DNA of 64,000 nt from Leptospira sp. B5-022 (GTDB taxonomy: Bacteria; Spirochaetota; Leptospiria; Leptospirales; Leptospiraceae): assembly GCF_000347035.1 (NCBI RefSeq), contig NZ_ANIJ01000010.1, forward strand, positions 117,183-181,182, read 5' to 3'. Positions 31,339 through 40,511 of the stretch are shown piece by piece. The position numbers were made by a program, and so were the translations under genes. Every line of letters begins with the position of its first letter. Position 1 is the first letter of the stretch. The notes under the pieces were generated by a model. It was not told the origin of the DNA. It searched no databases and worked only from the letters and a program-made list of their open reading frames with translations.

Positions 31339-33270
31339 ATGAAAAGATCCACGACTCTTCTCCCTCGAATCGTTGCTGCCGCATTTATTTGCGCTGTGTC
31401 CCTAGTCGGGGCGGGATGTAAAGATTCCTCCTCAAACTACGATTCCTTGCTATTTTTAGTCCAATCCAACGGTAAGTCCGGTGGTTCTCTTTCGGCTGAC
31501 ATAAATTACAAGGCAGAATACCTAACCCCAGCTCCTTTGGACCAACCAAGCGGGATCCCTTTCGAGGGCGGGGGCACTAAAGGCAAAAACGGGAGAAGCC
31601 CAATTCCTGTATATGCTCCAAAACTGCAAATCGATCCGCAGTCTTGGATGAGCAGCGGATACTTGTCCAAATCTAATACTCAGCTAAGAAACATTTGTAT
31701 TCCAGGAACGCATGACTCGGGAACTTATGGGATCCAGGGAATTGACGAGAATATTTCACAAACCCAAGAATACACGGTAGGGGAACAATTATCTCTCGGG
31801 TATCGTTACTTCGACCTTAGGATCAAAAAAATAAACGGACAATTTCGGATCCATCACGGGTCCAGCGTTTCCGTTCCGGCTCAGGAAGTATTTCAACATC
31901 TTTCCACGTTCGTGAATAATCGTAAGAAAGAGATCGTGTTCGTACATATCCAAAACGTGGACAGTATGAACGATGCGGAACATTATGAACTGAAAGACCA
32001 GTTGGTTCTTCCTTATTTAGGTTCCAGAATGGCTCCACGTTATTTAGGAAATTCAGTTAACTTTTCCCAACTTTGGGACTTGGATAAGAACGTAATCCTG
32101 ATCTGGGGCGGTGGAAATTATTCCGCTTTGTCCGAACTGTATTGGAACCAAGGACAAACAATGAAGAGCGATTGGCAGAATACCGGAAGTGAATCCGACC
32201 TAGTCAACGGACTAAGGGCCCGCATCAAGGATAATAGAGAGGGAAAATTTTACGTAGCTCAGATGATCCTCACTCCTAATGCGGCTCAGATCATTTTCCC
32301 TCCGTACTGGGGAAGTATACAGGATCTTACCAATGATAAATTGGATCATGCAAGTTTCGTTTATGATTTGGATAGAGAAGCTAAAAAATCGGGACAACGT
32401 TTGAATATCGCGATGGTGGACTTTGCAAGCCCTCGTTTTTCACAATATGCTTTCGAAGCTTGTATGGATGTGAACGATTTGGAACCGAGATACTTTACTT
32501 TAAAAAGTAAACAATCCAATCTATGTTTAGATGTAAGCAATAGCAGCACTGAGAATAATGCTCGTGTTCAAGTTTGGAATTGTAACGGAACTAACGCTCA
32601 AAAATGGTTCTATGAACATTCCACAAGTTATCTCAGAAGTAAATTGAATACTGACAAGTGTTTGGATAATGGGGCGGAGAATTGGAACGGAGGAAAAATC
32701 GTCCTCTGGGATTGTAAAGATATGAATAATATGAGATTCGATTTTTACGACGATTCTATGCGAGTTAGGCAGAATCAATCCATCGCGGTGGATGCGAACG
32801 GTTCTACCAGCGGTTCCTTGGTCAGTCAATGGACCTGGCATGGCGGAAATAATCAACGTTGGGAGAAAAATTACGAATCTCCTTACTTCGCTTTGGTTAA
32901 CCAAGCCTCTAATCTCTGTTTGGATGTAAGCAATAGCAGCACTGCAAACGGAGCAAGGATCCAAGTTTATAACTGTAACGGAACGGATGCTCAAAAATGG
33001 TATTACGATGCAGGAAACAGTTTCCTCAGAAGCAAACTGAATCCATATAAATGTATGGATAACGGTGGAGAAACTCGTAACGGAGGAAAGATCGCTCTCT
33101 GGGATTGTAAGGACATGAATAATATGAGATTCGATTTCGTGGGAGATACTATCCGAAATCGTATCAATTCGTTATATGCTGTAGACGCTTCAGCGAATAG
33201 CAACGGCTCTTTGGTTCACCAATGGGAATTCCATAACGGCAGCAACCAACGCTGGAAAAAATCATATTAA
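31339..33270 (+). CDS. lipoprotein PI-specific phospholipase C-like enzyme with two ricin-type lectin modules
   Basis: The ATG at 31339 starts a lipoprotein signal ending in VGAGC (Cys near 27); an in-frame ATG 33 bases upstream is less likely. 643 residues. The PI-PLC X-like domain has the two catalytic histidines in CIPGTHDSGTYG (His at about 125) and RIHHGSSV (about 172-173). Residues 383-513 and 515-643 are two closely similar beta-trefoil modules, each with CLDVSNSST, QVWNCNGT or QVYNCNGT and a final NQRW. The protein is probably exposed at the cell surface and cleaves a phosphoinositide or similar lipid while the lectins bind glycans. Confidence 0.9.
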   Translation: MKRSTTLLPRIVAAAFICAVSLVGAGCKDSSSNYDSLLFLVQSNGKSGGSLSADINYKAEYLTPAPLDQPSGIPFEGGGTKGKNGRSPIPVYAPKLQIDPQSWMSSGYLSKSNTQLRNICIPGTHDSGTYGIQGIDENISQTQEYTVGEQLSLGYRYFDLRIKKINGQFRIHHGSSVSVPAQEVFQHLSTFVNNRKKEIVFVHIQNVDSMNDAEHYELKDQLVLPYLGSRMAPRYLGNSVNFSQLWDLDKNVILIWGGGNYSALSELYWNQGQTMKSDWQNTGSESDLVNGLRARIKDNREGKFYVAQMILTPNAAQIIFPPYWGSIQDLTNDKLDHASFVYDLDREAKKSGQRLNIAMVDFASPRFSQYAFEACMDVNDLEPRYFTLKSKQSNLCLDVSNSSTENNARVQVWNCNGTNAQKWFYEHSTSYLRSKLNTDKCLDNGAENWNGGKIVLWDCKDMNNMRFDFYDDSMRVRQNQSIAVDANGSTSGSLVSQWTWHGGNNQRWEKNYESPYFALVNQASNLCLDVSNSSTANGARIQVYNCNGTDAQKWYYDAGNSFLRSKLNPYKCMDNGGETRNGGKIALWDCKDMNNMRFDFVGDTIRNRINSLYAVDASANSNGSLVHQWEFHNGSNQRWKKSY

Positions 33271-33278
33271 TTCTAAGA

Positions 33279-33305
33279 ACGAGGGGATCTATTTGATTCC
33301 CTCGT
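33279..33305. terminator. hairpin between convergent phospholipase and monooxygenase genes
   Basis: Arms ACGAGGG and CCCTCGT enclose 13 bases, just after the phospholipase stop. It overlaps the last codons of the convergent monooxygenase gene. The T tract after the stem is poor (TAATTG), so it may be a weak terminator. Confidence 0.35.
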
Positions 33306-34494
33306 AATTGTACATCCAATCCTGTCCTTTCTTAGCGAAACTTGGTAAGGCCAGGGTTAGGATCCTATCTCTGATCCAACAACCCACAGGACTCAGCTTT
33401 TTCTTTCTGTTCCCATTCCTTCTAGATTCCTCTATAATTCTTTCTACTCTAGGTCTTCTGATCGTTTCGAAATCCCTAAACGCTTTCTGAATCGAATCGG
33501 AACTTTCTAAAAGTAAAAATAAAGTATGAGAATCTTCCAAAGCCATAGAAGCCCCTTGGCCGGTATGTGGACTCATTACATGAGCTGCATCGCCTATTAA
33601 CAAAATTTTTTCGTTTCCCCATTTAGGAAGACTTCTCAGGTCGTGAACATTCCCTTTTAGGATAATGGAAGAAGCCTGGATTATTCTTTCTATAGGATCG
33701 TGCCATCCTTTATGTATTTCTAATATTTTCTCTTTCCAAGACCGATCGTCTAAGGAATTCATTTCTTCTCTGGATAGTTCCTTATCTCGAGGAATATTAC
33801 TCCACCACATCCAGGAAGTATCTTCCGTATTTCCGCAAGCAGCGAAACCGAAAAAACCTTCCGGTCCGAAAGTAAAATGTATGGGTCCTCTTTTAGAATA
33901 TTTTTCGGGGATCACATTCGCGGGAACAAATCCTCCCGCATTTAAAATTCCAGTATATTCAGGTTTTGGAAAATTAGGAAAAAGAAAACTGCGGACCTTG
34001 GAATGATTCCCGTCTGCTCCGATCAAAAAATCACCCTCAGCAATACTGCCATCCTCGAATTTTGCGATCACTCCTCCATCTAAAGGAAACTCAGCATGTG
34101 AGAATTTTTTTCCATACTCGGTCGGAATTCCTTCCTTCTCCGCCGCTTCCAATAAAAGAAGATGGAATCTTGCGCGGGAAACCACGATCGCCGGTTCTCC
34201 AAATTGTGTAACGGAACCGTTAGGGATCATTGCAAGTACCCTTCCGGCATGATTTCGGAAAATCAATTCGTCGGAAACCGTTCCTATCCTCAACATTTCA
34301 GAAGTCAGACCTAATTCTCTGATCACCTTCATTCCATTAGGTGCAATTTGAAGAGCACCTCCTATATCTTCCGCCGGACGAGAATAGGATTCCATTAGGC
34401 GGACTCCATACCCTGCCCTTTTTAGAAATAATGCAAGAGAAGGTCCTGAAATTCCGGATCCTACGATTATAAAATTGGGTCTCTCCCCTTTCAT
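33289..34494 (-). CDS. FAD-dependent monooxygenase
   Basis: 401 residues, group A flavoprotein hydroxylase fold. The dinucleotide motif is IIVGSGISGPSLALFLKRAG at the N-terminus, a DG motif lies in FLIGADGNHSKVRSFL, and the second FAD motif is LLIGDAAHVMSPHTGQGASMALEDS. Members hydroxylate aromatic compounds, including some antibiotics such as tetracyclines. The ATG follows the 27-codon ORF upstream by 1 base, and its ribosome binding site GGAGGA lies inside that ORF. A MarR gene is divergent, so aromatic-compound control is likely. Confidence 0.9.
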   Translation of the reverse strand: MKGERPNFIIVGSGISGPSLALFLKRAGYGVRLMESYSRPAEDIGGALQIAPNGMKVIRELGLTSEMLRIGTVSDELIFRNHAGRVLAMIPNGSVTQFGEPAIVVSRARFHLLLLEAAEKEGIPTEYGKKFSHAEFPLDGGVIAKFEDGSIAEGDFLIGADGNHSKVRSFLFPNFPKPEYTGILNAGGFVPANVIPEKYSKRGPIHFTFGPEGFFGFAACGNTEDTSWMWWSNIPRDKELSREEMNSLDDRSWKEKILEIHKGWHDPIERIIQASSIILKGNVHDLRSLPKWGNEKILLIGDAAHVMSPHTGQGASMALEDSHTLFLLLESSDSIQKAFRDFETIRRPRVERIIEESRRNGNRKKKLSPVGCWIRDRILTLALPSFAKKGQDWMYNYEGIK

Positions 34495-34495
34495 A

Positions 34496-34579
34496 TTATC
34501 CTCCGAATGCGGTTTTGATCACCGTGAAAGCTGAGACCAAGGAATAAGCCGGAATTTCGTTCTTGCTATTTTCTGCCAT
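34496..34579 (-). CDS. 27-residue small ORF coupled to the monooxygenase gene
   Basis: The ORF starts MAENSKNEIPAYSL and ends AFGG. It has a strong ribosome binding site (AAGGAG, 7 bases before ATG), and its stop TAA lies 1 base before the monooxygenase ATG. The last codons, GGA GGA, form the ribosome binding site of the next gene, so translation is coupled. The middle part (SLVSAFTVIKTAF) is moderately hydrophobic. It is either a real small protein or a leader peptide that controls the enzyme gene. Confidence 0.6.
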   Translation of the reverse strand: MAENSKNEIPAYSLVSAFTVIKTAFGG

Positions 34580-34604
34580 GTTTGTTCTCCTTAGATCGAA
34601 TTAA

Positions 34605-34633
34605 CTCGACGATTAATTATCTTGATTATCGAG
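34605..34633. promoter_or_regulatory. imperfect 29-bp palindrome, candidate MarR operator
   Basis: The outer arms CTCGA and TCGAG are perfect, and inner bases are partly symmetric around TTATC. It lies in the short gap between the divergent small-ORF/monooxygenase operon and the MarR gene. MarR dimers bind such AT-rich dyads in divergent promoters. Binding is an inference. Confidence 0.5.
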
Positions 34634-34653
34634 ATATTTGACGGTCAAAATAA

Positions 34654-35148
34654 TTGCAAGACAAAAAAATCCCAAAAACGAAGCCCGAATTGATGGAATC
34701 CATTATGACCGATTCCAAAAACCTGAGCACTGTATCTATTTTGTTCCACCAGACGATCGCAGATCGGCTTGGGCTACATATCACGGACCACAAATGTGTG
34801 GACTTTTTATTTACACTGGGTCCCCAAACTGCGGGAGAGATCTCTAAAACAATGGGACTTAGCACCGGTGCCGTAACTTCTCTCATTGATCGGTTGGAAA
34901 AGAAGGGGCTTGTGGAACGTAAGAATGACCCGAACGACAGAAGAAAGGTGAGAATTTTTCTAACCCAGGACATGGCGGCTATGCAAAAAATCGGAAGCCT
35001 ATTCGAAGGTTTAGCCAAATCCGTTTGGGAACAGCTCTCAGGCTATACGGCTGAAGAATTAAAGATCATCTTGGATTATACTCGCAAATCGATCCGGATC
35101 ATGGAAGAAGAGAGAGAAAAACTCTTACAAAACCGACCGAATATATAA
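34654..35148 (+). CDS. MarR family transcriptional regulator
   Basis: A winged-helix regulator. The recognition region is CVDFLFTLGPQTAGEISKTMGLSTGAVTSLIDRLEKKGLVERKNDPNDRRKVRIFLT, including the DRR wing typical of MarR. The start is uncertain: TTG at 34654 gives 164 residues with a KPELMESI lead, which relatives also carry; ATG at 34693 or 34708 would give a shorter form, and none has a clear ribosome binding site. It probably represses the divergent monooxygenase and responds to a phenolic ligand. Confidence 0.9.
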   Translation: MQDKKIPKTKPELMESIMTDSKNLSTVSILFHQTIADRLGLHITDHKCVDFLFTLGPQTAGEISKTMGLSTGAVTSLIDRLEKKGLVERKNDPNDRRKVRIFLTQDMAAMQKIGSLFEGLAKSVWEQLSGYTAEELKIILDYTRKSIRIMEEEREKLLQNRPNI

Positions 35149-35322
35149 GCCCTCGGAGTCTTGAAATCCACACGGCCTTTTACGAAACCTTTTAGAAAGA
35201 TTCTACTAAAGCGCCGATATTTTTAAGCTTGCTCAACTAGCCGATCTTGCGGAACAATTCTGCGAAAACTTTTAGAACGAAACGAATTCCTAGTTTTTCG
35301 GGAAATTTTAGGGGAGGAAAGG

Positions 35323-36063
35323 ATGAAAGCTTTAGTCACAGGAGCAAGCGAAGGGATCGGAAGAGAATTCGCGAAACAACTTGCTGCAAAAGGTTATATG
35401 ATCACCGCAGTTGCAAGGAATGAAGCAAGACTTAAACAGCTGATGGATGAACTTGGAAAAGGTCACAAATTTATCGTTGCCGACTTGTCCGACCCGAAAT
35501 CGACCGCAAAGATCCAAAAGGAATTAGAAGAAAACCATTACGATTTATTAATAAATAACGCGGGATTCGGCGTGTACGGTCCTTTTCATAAGGCGGATTT
35601 GCCCAGATTACAGGCGATGACCCGTCTTAATATCGATTCACTTGTCTCTTTATCGTATTCTTTTTTAAAAAATTCTAAAGAAGGAGATTCTTTGATGAAT
35701 ATTTCTTCTACTCTGGGACTTGTTCCTATGCCTTCCTCGGGTGTGTATTCTGCGACAAAAGCATTCGTAACTTCTTTCAGCGAGTCCTTATGGTACGAAC
35801 AGAAAAAAAGAGGTGTCTATGTTATGGGGCTTTGCCCTGGAGTGACGGTTTCCAACTTTTTCGAAAGAGCGGGAGGAGATCCGAAGGATTTTCCGAAAGC
35901 GATCGCTCAATCTGCGCAAACTTTGGTGGAATACGCTTTAGCAGCTTTGAAAAAGAGAAGTTCCCCCACTGTGGTTTCCGGACTTCCTAATAAGGTTTTA
36001 GTAAAAGTCTCTAAGCTGATCGGAAGAAAGGCCACAGTTAGACTGATGGGAAAAATGAGGTAA
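35323..36063 (+). CDS. short-chain dehydrogenase/reductase
   Basis: 246 residues, classical SDR. Cofactor motif TGASEGIG at 6-13 with an Arg in AVARNEARL that suits NADP(H); INNAGFGVYGPF; catalytic Ser in MNISSTLG and YSATKAFV with Tyr and Lys. The start is well supported by GGGGAGGAAAGG just upstream. The aquaglyceroporin gene begins 8 bases after the stop, so the two are probably one transcript. Substrate unknown. Confidence 0.92.
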   Translation: MKALVTGASEGIGREFAKQLAAKGYMITAVARNEARLKQLMDELGKGHKFIVADLSDPKSTAKIQKELEENHYDLLINNAGFGVYGPFHKADLPRLQAMTRLNIDSLVSLSYSFLKNSKEGDSLMNISSTLGLVPMPSSGVYSATKAFVTSFSESLWYEQKKRGVYVMGLCPGVTVSNFFERAGGDPKDFPKAIAQSAQTLVEYALAALKKRSSPTVVSGLPNKVLVKVSKLIGRKATVRLMGKMR

Positions 36064-36071
36064 AATATAAG

Positions 36072-36791
36072 ATGACATCCCCTTTTTTTGGAGAATTTTT
36101 AGGCACGTTCGTGCTCATACTTCTGGGAGATGGAGTAGTAGCCGGGGTTTTATTAGAAAAATCTAAAGCAAAGGATTCCGGATGGATTGTGATCACGGCT
36201 GCATGGGCATTCGCCGTAATTTTAGGGGTTTTTATAGCCAAAGCATTCGGGAGTGTTGATGCCCATTTGAATCCTGCAGTTACGTTAGCTTTTGCGGTAC
36301 AGTCGGGAGAATATTCAAAAATCCCAATATACATTCCTGCTCAACTTATCGGGGCATTCTTAGGAGCGGTAGCAGTATATCTACATTATCTTCCTCATTG
36401 GAAAGAAACCAAAGATCCGGGAAAAATTTTAGCCGTATTCTCCACGGATCCGGCCATATCCAATCCGCCTTCCAACTTTATCAGCGAATTTTTAGGAACA
36501 TTCTTATTAATTATCGGAATTCATTCCATCTTCTCCGCTCAGATCGCGGATGTAACTACGCCGATCGGAGTGGGATATGTAGGCGTTTTGGTGTGGGTAA
36601 TCGGACTTTCTATGGGAGGGACCACAGGATACGCGATCAATCCCGCGAGAGATCTAGGGCCTCGATTGGCGCATTATATTCTCCCTATCCCGAACAAGGG
36701 AAGATCCGGATGGAGATATGCATGGCTTCCCATTCTTGCTCCTTTAACTGGGGGGATAATTGCAGGCATCTTCTTGAGAATTATATTATGA
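36072..36791 (+). CDS. MIP family channel, GlpF-like aquaglyceroporin
   Basis: 239 residues, six transmembrane helices and two half-helices. Both NPA boxes are present: HLNPAV at 67-69 and INPARDLGPR at 190-192. The aspartate right after the second NPAR is the mark of glycerol facilitators. It is followed 100 bases later by a glycerophosphodiester phosphodiesterase gene, so the two could release and take up glycerol or glycerol phosphate from phospholipid head groups. Leptospira use lipids as carbon source, which fits. Confidence 0.93.
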   Translation: MTSPFFGEFLGTFVLILLGDGVVAGVLLEKSKAKDSGWIVITAAWAFAVILGVFIAKAFGSVDAHLNPAVTLAFAVQSGEYSKIPIYIPAQLIGAFLGAVAVYLHYLPHWKETKDPGKILAVFSTDPAISNPPSNFISEFLGTFLLIIGIHSIFSAQIADVTTPIGVGYVGVLVWVIGLSMGGTTGYAINPARDLGPRLAHYILPIPNKGRSGWRYAWLPILAPLTGGIIAGIFLRIIL

Positions 36792-36892
36792 TCTTTATAA
36801 CCATTTTTTAAAAAAGGGAAGATACGATTTTGTATTATTCAAAATTACAAAATTGTCTTTCCTTAACGACTTGGTAGTATCTAATCGACGGT

Positions 36893-37849
36893 ATGAAATT
36901 ATTTAATATAAAACAAACATTCTTAATATTCTCTTTGGTCTATCTATCTTGCTCTGGAGAACAGATCCGTAACAAACCGTTAGAAGGTGATCTGGACCTA
37001 CAAGGCCATAGGGGAGCAAGAGGTCTGAAACCGGAAAATACTTGGCCGGCATTCGAAGAGGCGCTTTCCCAAGGAATGACCACACTCGAATTCGATACCG
37101 TTCTGACCAAAGATCAAAAAATCGTAATACATCATGATTCCGAACTGAACCCTGCCATTTGTATTAAGAAAGACGGATCAGAGATAGTTCCCAGATCCAT
37201 CTACGAATTGACTCTTGCGGAATTAAAAGAACTGGATTGTGGGACCAAAAAAAATCCTAAGTTCCCGGAGCAGATCTCCGTTCCAGGCACGGAACTTCTG
37301 ACCATCCAAGAATTTTTTGAAAAAATACAAACCTGGGAAAGGACTGGAAAAAGAAGGCAAATCCCTAAATTTAATATAGAAACCAAATTTCCCAATGATG
37401 CTGAGTCTCAGGTCTCGAATGAAATATTAGAAGCGCATGTAAATCTGCTGATCAAAGCGATCGAAACAGCTAAAGTTACTGACCGCACCACGATCCAATC
37501 TTTTTATCTTCCTGCGCTCTCTTTAGTGAAAAAGAAAAATCCTAAGATCAAAACTTCCGCGTTATTCTCCCTCACCTATCCCCAAGGAGCCGCTATGAAA
37601 TTCGGGCTCGGTAATTCCAGAAGGGAACTTGTTTTAAATCAAACCAAAGAGGTAAAAGCGGATATTATTTCTCCTTATTTCTTATACGTGACGGACGAAT
37701 TCGTTTTCCAGGCTCATTCTTCGGGAATTAAAGTGATCCCTTGGACCGTTAACGATGCAGAAGAAATGGAAAGATTAATTAAAGCAGGTGTGGACGGAAT
37801 TATTACGGATTATCCCGATAGATTGAACTCTGTTCTTAAAAAACATTAG
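36893..37849 (+). CDS. glycerophosphodiester phosphodiesterase, lipoprotein
   Basis: 318 residues. A short signal peptide ends in VYLSC (Cys 20), so it is lipid-anchored outside the cytoplasm. The GDPD domain has [13 protein letters not shown] with the catalytic His-Arg and Glu-Asn, [10 protein letters not shown] with the metal Glu and Asp, and VIHHDSEL. The C-terminal part has [29 protein letters not shown], the typical ending of the family. It hydrolyses glycerophosphodiesters to glycerol-3-phosphate and an alcohol. Confidence 0.93.
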   Translation: MKLFNIKQTFLIFSLVYLSCSGEQIRNKPLEGDLDLQGHRGARGLKPENTWPAFEEALSQGMTTLEFDTVLTKDQKIVIHHDSELNPAICIKKDGSEIVPRSIYELTLAELKELDCGTKKNPKFPEQISVPGTELLTIQEFFEKIQTWERTGKRRQIPKFNIETKFPNDAESQVSNEILEAHVNLLIKAIETAKVTDRTTIQSFYLPALSLVKKKNPKIKTSALFSLTYPQGAAMKFGLGNSRRELVLNQTKEVKADIISPYFLYVTDEFVFQAHSSGIKVIPWTVNDAEEMERLIKAGVDGIITDYPDRLNSVLKKH

Positions 37850-37882
37850 ACACACTTCTGGTTCTGCTTATCCTAACGGGAA

Positions 37883-39922
37883 GTGAAGCGGTTTCTTTTA
37901 CTTCTTTCCACTTTTTGCTTTTGTTTCTCTTTAGAAGCTGCGCCGATCCGGGACGGAGTATTACAAATTTCCTCTCAGGATATTACGGAACATTCCGAGC
38001 TCATTCCGTTAAACGGAAACTGGCAATTCATTTACGGCGAGTTTGTTCCTCCGGAAAAAAGTTCCCAAACAAATTGGGACTTTTTATCCATTCCAAATTC
38101 TTGGCAGGATACTAAAAAAGGAGACCGAATACTTCCGAGAGAAGGTGCGGCCAGTTTTCGTTTATCCATTATTTTCCCGGAAGAAGATCTGAAAAAAGAG
38201 ATCGGCCTCTTTATGCCGGACTTCGCATCCGCTTACAGATTATACTATAACGGAAAGCTAATATATTCGTCCGGCACTCCGAGTCTGGAACATTCTTCCG
38301 AAATCCCTAGGATCAAATCCGTATATTTACCTTTAAGGATAGAGAAGGAGAATACGGAAATTTTAATCCAAGGTTCCAACTGGATCAATAATTTCGGAGG
38401 TTTCTGGCAGGTTCCAAAATTGGGAACCTTAGGGGCGATTTATAGGGAAAAACTGATTACGCAATCCCGAGAATCCTTTTTGTTCGGAGGACTTCTTCTT
38501 ATCGGACTTTACCATACCGGTCTTTTTCTTTTTAGAAGGAAAGAAAGATCGGCTTTCTATTTTGCATTATTTACGTTTTTATTAACTTTAAGAGTAGCGT
38601 TGATCGGAAACAGACTAGTACTGGAAATTTTTCCCGACTTTCCTTGGGAGTCCGTTTTTAGATTGGAGTTCTTCTCCTTCTATACTGCGGTTCCGATCTT
38701 CTTGATGTTCCATCGCTCCTTATTCCCGGAGGATACGTTCTCATGGGTGCCCGCAGCCGCTTGGGTATTAGCGATCGCTTACAATGTCACCCTATTATTT
38801 CCGATCGGATTTTTTACAAGTATCGTAGGTCCTTTTCAGATCGTAACCGGCATAGGCCTGTTATATGTTCTTTTTACCGTTTGTTTGGGTGTTTGGAGAA
38901 AAAGAGAAGATTCACTCTTATTCCTCATGGGATTTTTTGCATTCGGGATCACGGTAGGAATAGATCTACTTTGGGACAAATTGAATCTTAGAGGGATCAA
39001 TCTTTCTCCTTATGGACTTCTAGTTTTTACTCTTTCCCAATCATTGGTGCTTTCCAGAAAGATCGCAAGAGCATTCCGAAAATCCGAAATACTCAGCGAA
39101 AATCTAAGGATCACAAACAGTGCGTTAAATATCCTAAAGGATAATTTGGAAGTTCTAGTTCGGGAAAAAACGTCCGAATTGAATCATTCCCTGGAAAGAA
39201 TCCGAAAAGATCTACTCGTAGCCCAAAGAATACAGAAAAAACTTTTCCCTGAAAATGTAGAGTCTTATAAAGAATTAAAATACGCAGTAAAGTATCTTCC
39301 AAGAGACGAAGTAGGAGGAGACTTTTATGATATTTTCGAGGTTTCTCCCGGAGTTTATCGGATCTTTCTTGCGGATGCGACAGGCCACGGAGTACAGGCA
39401 GCGTTAGTCACCATGGCTATCAAAGCCGAGTACGAAGGGATCAAGTTCGGAGCAAAAGATCCGGGATTCTGCTTGGATCTTTTGGACGACAAGTTCCAAA
39501 GAAAGTTCTCGTCTTTAGGGACCATATTCTCTTCCATCATCGTGGATATTTATGCAAGAGAAAATAGACTTGTTTACGCATCCGCAGGACATCCCGATCA
39601 GATTTTGGTACATTCTTCTAATCTTACGAACTTGAGAAGGACAGGCGCTATTATAGGTCTTAAAAACAATAAAAGTTATGAAAACCAAGAGATGGATTTT
39701 TTTAACGGGGACAGGATGTTCCTTTTTTCGGATGGAGTATTTGAACAATTCAATTCCAAAAAAGAAGCCTGGGGGGAATTCAGGCTTAGGAATCGGATCT
39801 CTGAACTTTCAAAAGAACCGATCGAAAATATCCCGGACATGGTCATGAAGGATTTGGACCTATGGTTAGGATATTCTCAACCGCAGGACGATATCAGTCT
39901 GATAGCGATAGAAAGGGTCTAA
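37883..39922 (+). CDS. 7TMR-DISM sensor with PP2C/SpoIIE-type phosphatase output
   Basis: 679 residues from a GTG start with a signal peptide (FLLLLSTFCFCFSLEAA). A periplasmic jelly-roll domain (IPLNGNWQFIYGEF onward) is followed by seven transmembrane helices (about 195-390), a coiled coil, and a SpoIIE-type phosphatase domain. The domain begins VAQRIQKKLFPEN, with metal aspartates in DEVGGDFYDIF and LADATGHGVQAALVT, and a final QPQDDISLIAI. It probably dephosphorylates an anti-sigma antagonist in response to an outside signal. The sensor half is paralogous to the cyclase protein ending at 25520. Confidence 0.92.
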   Translation: MKRFLLLLSTFCFCFSLEAAPIRDGVLQISSQDITEHSELIPLNGNWQFIYGEFVPPEKSSQTNWDFLSIPNSWQDTKKGDRILPREGAASFRLSIIFPEEDLKKEIGLFMPDFASAYRLYYNGKLIYSSGTPSLEHSSEIPRIKSVYLPLRIEKENTEILIQGSNWINNFGGFWQVPKLGTLGAIYREKLITQSRESFLFGGLLLIGLYHTGLFLFRRKERSAFYFALFTFLLTLRVALIGNRLVLEIFPDFPWESVFRLEFFSFYTAVPIFLMFHRSLFPEDTFSWVPAAAWVLAIAYNVTLLFPIGFFTSIVGPFQIVTGIGLLYVLFTVCLGVWRKREDSLLFLMGFFAFGITVGIDLLWDKLNLRGINLSPYGLLVFTLSQSLVLSRKIARAFRKSEILSENLRITNSALNILKDNLEVLVREKTSELNHSLERIRKDLLVAQRIQKKLFPENVESYKELKYAVKYLPRDEVGGDFYDIFEVSPGVYRIFLADATGHGVQAALVTMAIKAEYEGIKFGAKDPGFCLDLLDDKFQRKFSSLGTIFSSIIVDIYARENRLVYASAGHPDQILVHSSNLTNLRRTGAIIGLKNNKSYENQEMDFFNGDRMFLFSDGVFEQFNSKKEAWGEFRLRNRISELSKEPIENIPDMVMKDLDLWLGYSQPQDDISLIAIERV

Positions 39923-40384
39923 CTATATCGATTTTTCGTAACACCAAGCGGTTTCGTCGGAAGCCCATTTTCCGAAAGAATCGATACGAGTATATCCGTG
40001 TTTTTCATAAAAACGTAATGCTTCCGGCTGAGGCGCGCCCGCTCTCAATCGAATGGATTTAAATCCGTTTTGTTTTGCAAATAACTCCGATTCGTTGATC
40101 AGTTTGGAAGCGAGTCCTGTTCCCCTAAATTCGGAATTCACGTACATCACATCCAATTCCGCAATCGAATCATTCCAAGGTGTGATCGCAATACTTCCGA
40201 TCGGCCGATTGTCCAGTTCGGCGATCCAAAATCCATATCTAGGACCTTTAAAATATTCACCCTTCATCGGGTTCGGCGCTTGAAAACCGTATCTGGACTG
40301 TATTTCTTTCCATAATGCATCCATCATTAAGATTGCGGAGTTTGTTTCAGGGTCTTGTAGTCTGATCTTTATTTTAGGATCCAT
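39923..40384 (-). CDS. GNAT family N-acetyltransferase
   Basis: 153 residues. The acetyl-CoA-binding signature is in DVMYVNSEFRGTGLASKLINESELFAKQNG, with the R-GTG-A loop, and the C-terminal strand has APQPEALRFYEKHGYTRI, typical of GNAT. The acceptor is unknown. It begins on the base after the PP2C gene ends, on the opposite strand. Confidence 0.92.
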   Translation of the reverse strand: MDPKIKIRLQDPETNSAILMMDALWKEIQSRYGFQAPNPMKGEYFKGPRYGFWIAELDNRPIGSIAITPWNDSIAELDVMYVNSEFRGTGLASKLINESELFAKQNGFKSIRLRAGAPQPEALRFYEKHGYTRIDSFGKWASDETAWCYEKSI

Positions 40385-40511
40385 TTTATTTCCAATTCCT
40401 TAGTACCGTTTCGGATTCTGATTTACGAAATATTTTTACCGTGAACTTATAGTCGTCGTTTCGAATTCCGAAAGAATTATTTCTCGAATACAAAACCTGA
40501 AAATAAAAAAT

